DNA of 29,688 bases from JAYRWD01 sp041918255 (GTDB taxonomy: Bacteria > Patescibacteriota > Dojkabacteria > B142 > WJKM01), in NCBI GenBank assembly GCA_041918255.1, contig JAYRWD010000007.1, positions 1 through 29,688 on the forward strand, written 5' to 3'. The number at the start of each line of letters is the position of its first letter. Positions within the stretch are counted from its first letter, which is position 1. A model generated the notes under the pieces. That model saw only the letters and a list, made by a program, of their open reading frames with translations. It was not told the DNA's origin and made no database searches. Position numbers and translations under genes: made by a program. Positions 14,356 through 21,700 of this stretch are shown piece by piece.

Positions 14356-14925
14356 ATGAAGGAATTATTAGGTCTTATCGCAGTCGCTCTTACTATTATT
14401 GGGCATTTACCTTACATAAAAGATATCATTAAGGGTAAAACCAAACCACATGTTTTTACATGGATAGTATGGGCGGTTGTAACAATACTAGCTTTCTTGG
14501 GTCAATGGCAAAAAGGAGGCGGGGCTGGTTCGTGGACAACAGGAGCAACAGGACTAATAACTATTTTAATAGCACTTTTATCATTAAAAAAAGGTAGCAG
14601 AGACATTAGAAAGTCAGATAAGTTGTTTTTTATAGCTGCTTTAGTTTCAACGGCTCCTTGGTATTTAACAAAGGACCCAACGATATCAATTGTGATTATT
14701 ACCTTGATAGATGTATTTGCATTTATACCAACTATCAGAAAAACATTTAAATCACCAGATAGTGAAACCTTTTTTACTTATGCGCTAAACATCTTACGAC
14801 ATGGCTTATCTATGACAGCTTTAGCTAATTACAACCTCGCAACCTATTTGTACCCGTTATCTTTGCTAATAATGAATGGCGTAGTAACTTTTACTATTAT
14901 TAAATATAGAAAGAAAGAGCATTGA
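14356..14925 (+). CDS. membrane protein with two PQ-loop-like repeats
   Basis: A 189-residue protein with six or seven probable transmembrane helices. IGHLPYIKDIIKGKTKPHVF (about residues 15-34) and FAFIPTIRKTFKSPDSETFF near residue 126 look like two copies of a PQ-loop-type segment with P-Y/T-I-x-x. That arrangement occurs in SWEET and PQ-loop transporters. Typical PQ dipeptides are absent, so the assignment is tentative. It is the last intact gene of the plus-strand array. Confidence 0.55.
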   Translation: MKELLGLIAVALTIIGHLPYIKDIIKGKTKPHVFTWIVWAVVTILAFLGQWQKGGGAGSWTTGATGLITILIALLSLKKGSRDIRKSDKLFFIAALVSTAPWYLTKDPTISIVIITLIDVFAFIPTIRKTFKSPDSETFFTYALNILRHGLSMTALANYNLATYLYPLSLLIMNGVVTFTIIKYRKKEH

Positions 14926-14950
14926 TGGTTCGACTTCGCTCACCACAGGC

Positions 14951-15384
14951 TGGCTGAGTAATATTCCTGAAGGGTGGGAGGTAAAGAGAATTAATTACCT
15001 TGTAACCAACATTGTGAATAAGGCCTTAGATTCTAATGAGAATGATTTTATTGTTGCTCTAGATAACATCGAAAGTTGGACGCGTAATTTTCTGTTTCCC
15101 GAGAATCAAAAAATGCCCGAAGGTGATGTGATATTTGGTAAGTTACATCCATATTTAGCAAAAAATGCTACTTATTAAACAAGATGGCTTGTGTGTTGGT
15201 GAGGCATTAGTTTTTAGGCCCAAAAAACCATTAAACATGTGGCTGGCTGGTTAGTGGCCACATCGACCGTGGCGAATTGCCAGAGGTGAAAGAAACCAAA
15301 TTTACCCTCCTTGCATAAGACTACTGGAAAAGTACCTTATGCTTCAATGTATAAACTCTCACCTCAAATAAATAATCACTTAGA
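14951..15384 (+). pseudogene. hsdS: decayed HsdS fragment (type I restriction specificity subunit)
   Basis: The frame from 14951 reads WLSNIPEGWEVKRINYLVTN, then MPEGDVIFGKLHPYLAKNA, to a TAA at 15176. The +1 frame continues LLIKQDGLCVGEALVFRPKK to a stop near 15258. Further pieces such as LVATSTV and ELPEVKETKF follow in other frames. The order matches one target-recognition domain of HsdS. At least two frameshifts and the lack of HsdM or HsdR make it non-functional. It occupies much of the gap between 14926 and 15611; the remainder is AT-rich leader. Confidence 0.75.
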
Positions 15385-15527
15385 AGGATTAGTTCCGTCA
15401 AATTTCTCACACAAAAATCATTTTTTTTCCTTTTTAAATCCTAATTGACTATGAAAAGTATTCTATAGTTATTTCCAGACCATTAAAGATAAGCTTAAAA
15501 CCAGTACTTTTTACAATAACTTTTAAA

Positions 15528-15533
15528 TATAAT
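15528..15533 (+). promoter_or_regulatory. possible -10 box before the M23-like gene
   Basis: TATAAT stands about 80 bases before the probable start. The -35 position (TACTTT near 15505) is weak. This is the only recognisable signal in 15385-15611. Confidence 0.3.
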
Positions 15534-15611
15534 TTTCTTCTACAAGGCAATTTACATTTCCAGAAATAGTTGTTAATGTATATACAATTTTATTTCTTAT
15601 CCTTACCTAAA

Positions 15612-17927
15612 ATGCCCAAATTGCCCGATGGGTTCCGTTTCGGAGGTCGGCTCTTTATGGTTGCGCTTATTATGTTTTGTCTATTTTTTATATCAATATC
15701 TACGTCAAAAGCCGAAGATGTAGAGCCGCCAATCTTGCCCGCAAATTATTCTATAACACTCGACATTACTGGCTACTCTTTGGACAAAGATATAATAAAC
15801 GCCCTTGAACAAGGCGTTATTTTAAACCCAAAATTTACCTCCACTCTTCCGGGAAGTAAATTTCACCTAGTTGGATATAGATTGAGTGATGATAAAAATT
15901 GGATTATGCTAAATATCAGAGCCCTGGATAGCAAATACGATTATGAAAATCCCAAATCTCTTGTGCGAGTTCTAGGGCAGAAACTCAAGGGCAAATGGAT
16001 TCTTGCTCCAGAATCCACACGAGATTATTATAAACTTCTCGAAAAAGCCCCTTTAGAGTTCATTCCTCAAATTTCGAAAAATATTTGGAATGGGAAGGGC
16101 GCAAAAAATCAAACCCAAGCAGTTACTTATAAATTTCCCTGGGAACGTGGCGCGGTATGGAGGTGGTGGGACAGGGGAAGCTATCCCACGTGGCATGGCG
16201 GTAAAGCATGCTCCGCTGGTTGGAATAGCGAATACTGCGCCGTAGATTTTGGAACTAGTGAAGAGAATCGCAAGGTATTGGCATCAGCATCTGGTGTGGT
16301 AAATATTCGTTGCATGAACGATCCTGACATGAATACAGTTAATATCGGGATTACTGATGCTAATGGTGTTGAATTAGAATACTGGCATATCAATCATGGT
16401 AGCGTAAATCCCTCTTTAATTTATGAGGGCGCCTACGTTTATCAAGGTCAAGACCTTGGCGACGCATGGGTAGGTAGTTTACCTAAAGATTGCGAAGGTG
16501 GCTATGCTAACCAAACTTCAATCAATAGTCATGTGCATATGTTCCTACCCACGTCCGGTATTAACATTGATGGCTGGGATTTCAAATATAAGCAAAACTT
16601 CGCTCAAAAAGAGGGAGAGAAGCGTCACGCAGGGAGATCGTTCGAATCGACAAATGACTCCATTGAATTCCCACATTGGGTCGAGAGGGTCGAACTAGGA
16701 GACACGAACTATTCAAGATATACCGGAAAGATGGACATATTACCGAATGGAGACTTTGTAACTTCAGGCCTAAAAAATAACAATAGGGCGTTCGTATCAA
16801 ATTTTGATTATGATGGATCACTTTTATGGGAAAAGGAATTTTATGTCAATACAGGGTCTTCGGGCATATATGACATCGCATCAACAAATAACAACTCTTT
16901 TCTAATTGCCGGGTTTCAATATTCGAACAATAAGCCAATAGGATGGATTGCACTACTAGATAACGATGGGAATATCATCAATCAAAAATATTCCCAAAAT
17001 ATAGAGTCGTGGCGGAGTATAAAGTTTAACCAAACCTCAAATCAGATAATGTTAGTTGGAAGAAGGTCCGTAAGTCCAAATTATAGGGTAGTAATTAGCT
17101 CACTAGACAGCGAGCTAGAGGAAATCCAAACATATGAGATCGATGTGGGTTCAACTCTATATCAGTATGTTGAGCCAGTCCTGGATATAACGTATGAAGG
17201 AGAAGTTGTCATTGGTGTATTGAACAAAATTATACTATTGTCTACCGGAGGAGACTTGTTAGGTGTTAAGAATCTAACCACATATATTAATAACAACACT
17301 TTTACACTTTATCCTACCGACATTCTTGTTGACAAACAAAACAATATTCTTGTTACTGGAGATACTGATCCTGGGACATATCATAGGGGACGCACATTTA
17401 TAATTAAACTGAATTCAGATCTTGAGTATCTTGAATCAAATACATTCAGATTTTACGATAGCGGAGGGATGACTGGCGTCTTTATCCTGCCCAATACGAA
17501 CAGCGACGGATATATACTTGGCGGAAATATTGACAATACGCATGGTGGGGTATATTACCATACCTTACTGTCTCTTAACAGCAATTTAAACATCATTGGT
17601 GAGCACAAGTTATCTACTAATGTGGTAAATTATTTCCATGTACTACAAGATGGACAATTACTCGACGACGAAAGATTAGCAATTTATGGATACTATTACC
17701 TACCCCACACGAGTACATGGGCTCCATACCTTTGGACAGTTGATCAGACAGGTGTAATGTATTCCTGCGAAGACACATCTAACTCAATTGTAACCATAAC
17801 CGAAGATGGGCAGATAACCCTTGAGAATGTGAATGTAACCGTCGGACCTCTGAGCCTTGACAATACGAATGCAACTTCTGAAAGTGCCCTAAGTGGGGCA
17901 ACATCAGGGATGTTGTGTTACCGATAG
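15612..17927 (+). CDS. secreted M23-like peptidase domain protein with large repeat region
   Basis: A 771-residue protein. The N-terminus has a basic n-region, a hydrophobic stretch LFMVALIMFCLFF and a probable cleavage at SKA-ED (about residue 35). A LytM/M23-like domain follows. WHGG (His about 195) and AVDFG (Asp about 212) form the first metal motif, EYWHI is near 256, and SHVHM (His about 307 and 309) is the H-x-H motif. Large insertions make the domain divergent. Residues about 350-740 are strand-rich repeats of beta-propeller type (FVSNFDYDGSLLW, WIALLDNDGNI). In-frame starts at 15570 (TTG) and 15576 (ATG) also exist; 15612 gives the best signal peptide. Its place before the pilin suggests a wall-opening or pilus-surface role. 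Confidence 0.65.
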   Translation: MPKLPDGFRFGGRLFMVALIMFCLFFISISTSKAEDVEPPILPANYSITLDITGYSLDKDIINALEQGVILNPKFTSTLPGSKFHLVGYRLSDDKNWIMLNIRALDSKYDYENPKSLVRVLGQKLKGKWILAPESTRDYYKLLEKAPLEFIPQISKNIWNGKGAKNQTQAVTYKFPWERGAVWRWWDRGSYPTWHGGKACSAGWNSEYCAVDFGTSEENRKVLASASGVVNIRCMNDPDMNTVNIGITDANGVELEYWHINHGSVNPSLIYEGAYVYQGQDLGDAWVGSLPKDCEGGYANQTSINSHVHMFLPTSGINIDGWDFKYKQNFAQKEGEKRHAGRSFESTNDSIEFPHWVERVELGDTNYSRYTGKMDILPNGDFVTSGLKNNNRAFVSNFDYDGSLLWEKEFYVNTGSSGIYDIASTNNNSFLIAGFQYSNNKPIGWIALLDNDGNIINQKYSQNIESWRSIKFNQTSNQIMLVGRRSVSPNYRVVISSLDSELEEIQTYEIDVGSTLYQYVEPVLDITYEGEVVIGVLNKIILLSTGGDLLGVKNLTTYINNNTFTLYPTDILVDKQNNILVTGDTDPGTYHRGRTFIIKLNSDLEYLESNTFRFYDSGGMTGVFILPNTNSDGYILGGNIDNTHGGVYYHTLLSLNSNLNIIGEHKLSTNVVNYFHVLQDGQLLDDERLAIYGYYYLPHTSTWAPYLWTVDQTGVMYSCEDTSNSIVTITEDGQITLENVNVTVGPLSLDNTNATSESALSGATSGMLCYR

Positions 17928-17966
17928 AAATTATATATACAAACTTAGATTGTATTCACGAAAGAT

Positions 17967-17995
17967 TTGACATTGCTCTCTGATCTACATATACT
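17967..17995 (+). promoter_or_regulatory. sigma-70-type promoter of the major pilin
   Basis: TTGACA (17967-17972) and TATACT (17990-17995) are separated by exactly 17 bases, a near-consensus promoter. A second TTGACA begins at 18000 without a convincing -10 box at the right distance. Confidence 0.75.
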
Positions 17996-18008
17996 ATTTT
18001 TGACATTA

Positions 18009-18053
18009 ACTTTCGCACATACGAAAGTAAGGCAATGAACTATCTTCATTGCC
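18009..18053 (+). promoter_or_regulatory. two hairpins in the pilin mRNA leader
   Basis: ACTTTCG (18009-18015) pairs with CGAAAGT (18022-18028). GGCAATG (18031-18037) pairs with CATTGCC (18047-18053). Both are perfect 7-bp stems between the promoter and the pilin start, followed by an AT-only stretch before the ATG. They may stabilise this message or control its translation. Confidence 0.5.
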
Positions 18054-18082
18054 ACTAATTTATATTATTTATATTTAATTAT

Positions 18083-18544
18083 ATGAGTACAACCAAAAAA
18101 GGTTTCACCTTGGTTGAGTTGCTTGTCGTGATCGGTCTTATCGGTGCCTTAGCCGCCATCACCATAGTAGCTATCAACCCAGCCCAAAGATTCGCAGACG
18201 CGAGAGACGCGGAACGACAATCCGAAGTATCAGCCATGGCTAATGCTTTTGCTGCCTGGTTAGCTGCAAGTAATGATGTAGCCGATCTAACTCTAGCTGG
18301 AACTGATCCAATTGCAACATGTGGTACAAATCCAGGAAAAACAGTAATCGGAACAGATGGTCTAGATCTTGCTACTGCTAGCACAGGTCTAGTAGCGAAA
18401 GGTTTTTTGAACTCAGTTCCGCAAGATCCCACTAATGGGACTGTTGCCAACACTGGATATACTATATGCAATACAGGAACCAGCTATACTTTTGGTGCCA
18501 CACCCGAGGGTACTGGAGTGACTACTATTGCAATTACTATATAA
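18083..18544 (+). CDS. pilA: major type IV pilin / pseudopilin
   Basis: A 153-residue protein with a short leader STTKKG and the class III signal GFTLVELLVVIGLIGALA. Cleavage after Gly7 would leave Phe1 and Glu5, the canonical pilin pattern. The hydrophobic helix runs on into an amphipathic NPAQRFADARDAERQ. Two cysteines (about residues 75 and 131) could close a C-terminal loop. It has its own promoter, leader hairpins and terminator. It is therefore transcribed apart from the assembly genes, as expected for the abundant subunit. It is exported, processed by the prepilin peptidase encoded downstream, and polymerised by PilB and PilC. Confidence 0.88.
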   Translation: MSTTKKGFTLVELLVVIGLIGALAAITIVAINPAQRFADARDAERQSEVSAMANAFAAWLAASNDVADLTLAGTDPIATCGTNPGKTVIGTDGLDLATASTGLVAKGFLNSVPQDPTNGTVANTGYTICNTGTSYTFGATPEGTGVTTIAITI

Positions 18545-18567
18545 GTGGATACTTTATAAATATTACG

Positions 18568-18602
18568 AAGAACCCTCACTTTTTCTGGGGGTTCTTTTTT
18601 TC
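18568..18602 (+). terminator. rho-independent terminator after the pilin
   Basis: AAGAACCC (18568-18575) pairs with GGGTTCTT (18589-18596) and is followed by a run of eight T. It separates the pilin from the assembly operon. Confidence 0.85.
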
Positions 18603-18710
18603 CCCTTAATCCGTATCCACTCATCTTGTAAAACACTCGAAAATTTTAATAATTTTACTTTCAATGAGGTAATGTTTAAAATAGATTTAGCCAATTTAGT
18701 TATGGTTTGT

Positions 18711-18738
18711 TTGACATATGAATACTTAAAATTATCTT
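18711..18738 (+). promoter_or_regulatory. probable promoter of the pilus assembly operon
   Basis: TTGACA (18711-18716) stands 16 bases before TATCTT (18733-18738), about 20 bases upstream of the pilB start. The -10 match is moderate. Confidence 0.5.
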
Positions 18739-18756
18739 TACGAAGCTACCCAAGAT

Positions 18757-20103
18757 ATGACCACTGCCACCCAGCCACAAAGTCCACAACCGGTTCCGCC
18801 TCAGGGACAGTCATACGTTGACGATAATTTGCAAGTCGATCCAAATCTACCTGTCAGTGAGGTAGTGAAAAAACTTGAAAATCCAGACCTACAAAATTCA
18901 CCAGCAGAGCCTGAAGTCCCGAGCGTAGACGTAACTAAGCTGCTCGACGAGATTGTTGAAACCGCCCTAAATGTTGGTGCCTCAGACATACATATAGAAC
19001 CAACCGAGCATAAAATGCAGGTAAGACTCAGAATAGACGGAATATTACAAAAATTTTGGGAATTTGATAAAAATATTGAACAAAGTTTAATTTTCAAAGT
19101 CAAAATAGCATCTAAACTACGAACAGACGAACACTTTGCACCACAAGACGGAAGAGTACATTTCAAATTCAAAAACGATAGAGGCGTAGATACTAGAGTC
19201 TCTATATTACCAATCACCCATGGCGAGAAAGTTGTAGTTAGACTGCTTACACAGGAAGGAAGGTCGTTTTCACTTATAGATTTAGGTGTAGAGGGAAAAG
19301 AACTCGAATATGTTCAGAAAGCTTACAATAAACCCTATGGTACAATCCTAACCGTAGGTCCTACCGGGTCAGGCAAAACAACAACTCTATACGCAATTCT
19401 GAAGTTATTGAATAAACCAGAAGTAAACATCACCACCATCGAAGATCCCGTAGAATACAATATCGAAGGAGTCAATCATATCCAAATCAATACAAAAGCC
19501 AATCTAACTTTCGCGAGCGGATTGCGCTCTATACTCAGACAAGACCCCAACATAGTCATGGTTGGCGAGATACGAGATGGCGAAACCGCCCGAATAGCCA
19601 CAAACGCGGCAATGACCGGACACTTAGTCCTTTCCACTCTACACACAAATGATGCAATCACAACCATACCGAGACTCATAGATATGGGCATAGAGCCATT
19701 TCTAATAGCTTCTACAGTAAATCTCATTATTGCCCAAAGGTTGGCACGGAAATTGTGTCCAAATTGCCGTACACCCTACATCATCAGTCAAAACGACTAT
19801 AACAACCTTGCCCTGATGCGTCCAGACATGGCCTCGCTCTTGAAAGTAGGCGAACAATTCTTCAGAGAACAAGGTTGCAATCTATGCCATAACGGTTTCA
19901 AAAGCAGAATCGGACTATATGAGATATTACAAGTAACTGAATCCATTAGAAAAAACATAATGTCAAATATAAATATTGACCAAATATACCAACAGGCGCG
20001 AAGAGAGGGATTAGTTCTCATTGTTGAGGATGGAATCCGAAAAGCTCGAGCTGGCGTCACAAGCTTATCTGAAGTAGTTCGTGTAACCGCGCTCAAAGTC
20101 TAA
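18757..20103 (+). CDS. pilB: type IV pilus extension ATPase PilB / GspE
   Basis: A 448-residue secretion ATPase. Walker A is GPTGSGKTT (about residues 201-209), the Asp box is TIEDPVEYN (about 228-236), Walker B is IVMVGEIRDGE (about 265-275) and the His box is GHLVLSTLHTND (about 287-298). A zinc-binding pair CPNC near 334 and CNLCHNG near 373 is present. It is shorter than full PilB and lacks the N-terminal MshEN domain. It powers pilin polymerisation from the cytoplasmic face of the membrane. The PilC gene follows after 18 bases. No PilT retraction ATPase is in the window. Confidence 0.93.
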   Translation: MTTATQPQSPQPVPPQGQSYVDDNLQVDPNLPVSEVVKKLENPDLQNSPAEPEVPSVDVTKLLDEIVETALNVGASDIHIEPTEHKMQVRLRIDGILQKFWEFDKNIEQSLIFKVKIASKLRTDEHFAPQDGRVHFKFKNDRGVDTRVSILPITHGEKVVVRLLTQEGRSFSLIDLGVEGKELEYVQKAYNKPYGTILTVGPTGSGKTTTLYAILKLLNKPEVNITTIEDPVEYNIEGVNHIQINTKANLTFASGLRSILRQDPNIVMVGEIRDGETARIATNAAMTGHLVLSTLHTNDAITTIPRLIDMGIEPFLIASTVNLIIAQRLARKLCPNCRTPYIISQNDYNNLALMRPDMASLLKVGEQFFREQGCNLCHNGFKSRIGLYEILQVTESIRKNIMSNINIDQIYQQARREGLVLIVEDGIRKARAGVTSLSEVVRVTALKV

Positions 20104-20121
20104 TAATGCTAGAATAAAGAT

Positions 20122-21207
20122 ATGATCCTGCAAATAACCAAAACCAAAAGCATCAAAATTTTCCATCATGTTCCCGAACTCCTAATCGGTCTATCAATAA
20201 AACATCTCGCGACCATGTTGAAGTCTGGTTTAGATCTTGCCGAGTCACTCGAAATTCTGTCAAACCAAAATTCCGACCCGTTACTTACATCGGCGTACAA
20301 GGATATCGTAATAAACGTAAGAGCGGGAAATACCCTATCGAGTTCGATGAAAAAATTTCCTGCAGTCTTCGACGATATCATAGTTTCTATAGTTGACATC
20401 GGAGAAAGGGGTGCGACGCTCGAAAAGAATCTTCTCTACCTAGCAGATTATCTCAAACAAAACTATGAGATCAATAGAAAGATCAAAGGAGCGTTAATAT
20501 ACCCCGCTCTAGTACTTTGTTTCACCGTAATAGAAATGCTGGGTGTTGCTTTCTTTATTCTTCCAAAACTTGAAGAATTATTTGCCACATTTGATTCACC
20601 TCCTAGGGCAACCATAATCATTATAAATTCAGGGCGCTGGTTGCGAGAAAATATCGTTTATCTGGGTATCGGATTACTCGTATTTATTATTATTCTAAAA
20701 CAATTTTTCAAATCCCACGCAGGAAAGAGATTCAAAGACAGGATGGTACTCAAAATGCCAATATTCAAAAATCTTTCACGGAATAATCTGATTGCGTCTT
20801 TCTCACGAACGCTAGGGATACTTATGGAAAGCAGTATACCCATTTCAGAAGCGCTACAGATAACAGCTGATACAACAGTAAATCATGTTTACAAAAATGC
20901 CATTGCGCAGGCTTGTGTTTATATAAAAGAAGGGCATAACCTCGCCGAATCGCTAACCAAATATGGTGCAAAGTATTTCCCAGATACTTACCTCAAGATG
21001 ATAGAGATAGGCGAAACGACTGGAACACTGGAAAGTAATCTACAATACCTTCACGAATTTTATATAGAAGAGGTAAAAGATATCACAAACAATCTTACGA
21101 CCTTATTAGAGCCGTTGTTAATGATAGTAATCGGTCTATGTATCGGTGGTTTAGCGCTAACAATAATTCTGCCTATTTTCCAGATGGTAGGTTCAATAAA
21201 AGCATGA
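20122..21207 (+). CDS. pilC: type IV pilus platform protein PilC / GspF
   Basis: A 361-residue inner-membrane protein with two T2SSF domains. The first is roughly residues 25-150, ending in ALIYPALVL. The second is roughly 230-350, ending PLLMIVIGLCIGGLALTIIL. Membrane segments lie near 130-155, 175-195 and 330-355. It transmits the movement of PilB to the growing pilus. Its TGA stop overlaps the next start as ATGA, indicating translational coupling. Confidence 0.9.
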   Translation: MILQITKTKSIKIFHHVPELLIGLSIKHLATMLKSGLDLAESLEILSNQNSDPLLTSAYKDIVINVRAGNTLSSSMKKFPAVFDDIIVSIVDIGERGATLEKNLLYLADYLKQNYEINRKIKGALIYPALVLCFTVIEMLGVAFFILPKLEELFATFDSPPRATIIIINSGRWLRENIVYLGIGLLVFIIILKQFFKSHAGKRFKDRMVLKMPIFKNLSRNNLIASFSRTLGILMESSIPISEALQITADTTVNHVYKNAIAQACVYIKEGHNLAESLTKYGAKYFPDTYLKMIEIGETTGTLESNLQYLHEFYIEEVKDITNNLTTLLEPLLMIVIGLCIGGLALTIILPIFQMVGSIKA

Positions 21208-21674
21208 TGAAAATACAAGCAATGACAGCTATAGAATTGAATCTGGCGCTAGCAATTTTCCTAATTACTGCTGGAATTGGAATGCCCATAGCCCTAAACA
21301 ATGTGCAACGTACCAAACTATCTGAGATTACTTCGCAAATTACCTCTCTAGTTTTCTACTATCAGCAAAACGCTTATGCAGGAAAAGCAGGACAACTATA
21401 CGGGGTCGATTTTGAGGAAGATGAAGTCTCTTTATTTTCCAAGGACCCCATTACTGGCGATGAGCTCGTCCAAGAAGTAACGATTTTACCCCAAAATACT
21501 ACAATCCAAAATATTTCTTTAAATCTTGTGAATAATAATCGCATCCTATTTGAGCCCGGAGATATTACCCCGAGCGACTACGGTACTATAGAATTTACAG
21601 ATGGAGTAAACACTTATATACTTGAAATTAACGCCGAAGGTTTCATAGATTATTATCAGCTGGAAGAGATATAA
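21204..21674 (+). CDS. minor pilin-like protein
   Basis: A 156-residue protein overlapping pilC by four bases. The N-terminus MMKIQA-MTAIELNLALAIF fits a class III signal with Ala at -1 and Glu at +5, followed by the usual hydrophobic helix. The rest is a small strand-rich domain. A longer in-frame start at 21138 lies inside pilC and is rejected. As a minor pilin it may prime assembly or sit at the tip. Confidence 0.75.
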   Translation: MMKIQAMTAIELNLALAIFLITAGIGMPIALNNVQRTKLSEITSQITSLVFYYQQNAYAGKAGQLYGVDFEEDEVSLFSKDPITGDELVQEVTILPQNTTIQNISLNLVNNNRILFEPGDITPSDYGTIEFTDGVNTYILEINAEGFIDYYQLEEI

Positions 21675-21700
21675 AATTTTAGATTATTTTTTAACAATTG

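Noticed and set aside
1..14925. CRISPR array
   Set aside because: The repeats are palindromic, unequal in length and separated by genes, not by uniform spacers.
171..14925. Prophage or transposon island
   Set aside because: No phage structural gene, transposase or recombinase was seen, and terminal inverted repeats are lacking.
14926..14950. tRNA T-arm (GGTTCGA)
   Set aside because: No acceptor or anticodon stem can be formed around it; the same bases lead into the HsdS relic.
18528..18821. 97-codon frame between pilin and pilB
   Set aside because: It covers the terminator and the pilB promoter and starts inside the pilin gene.
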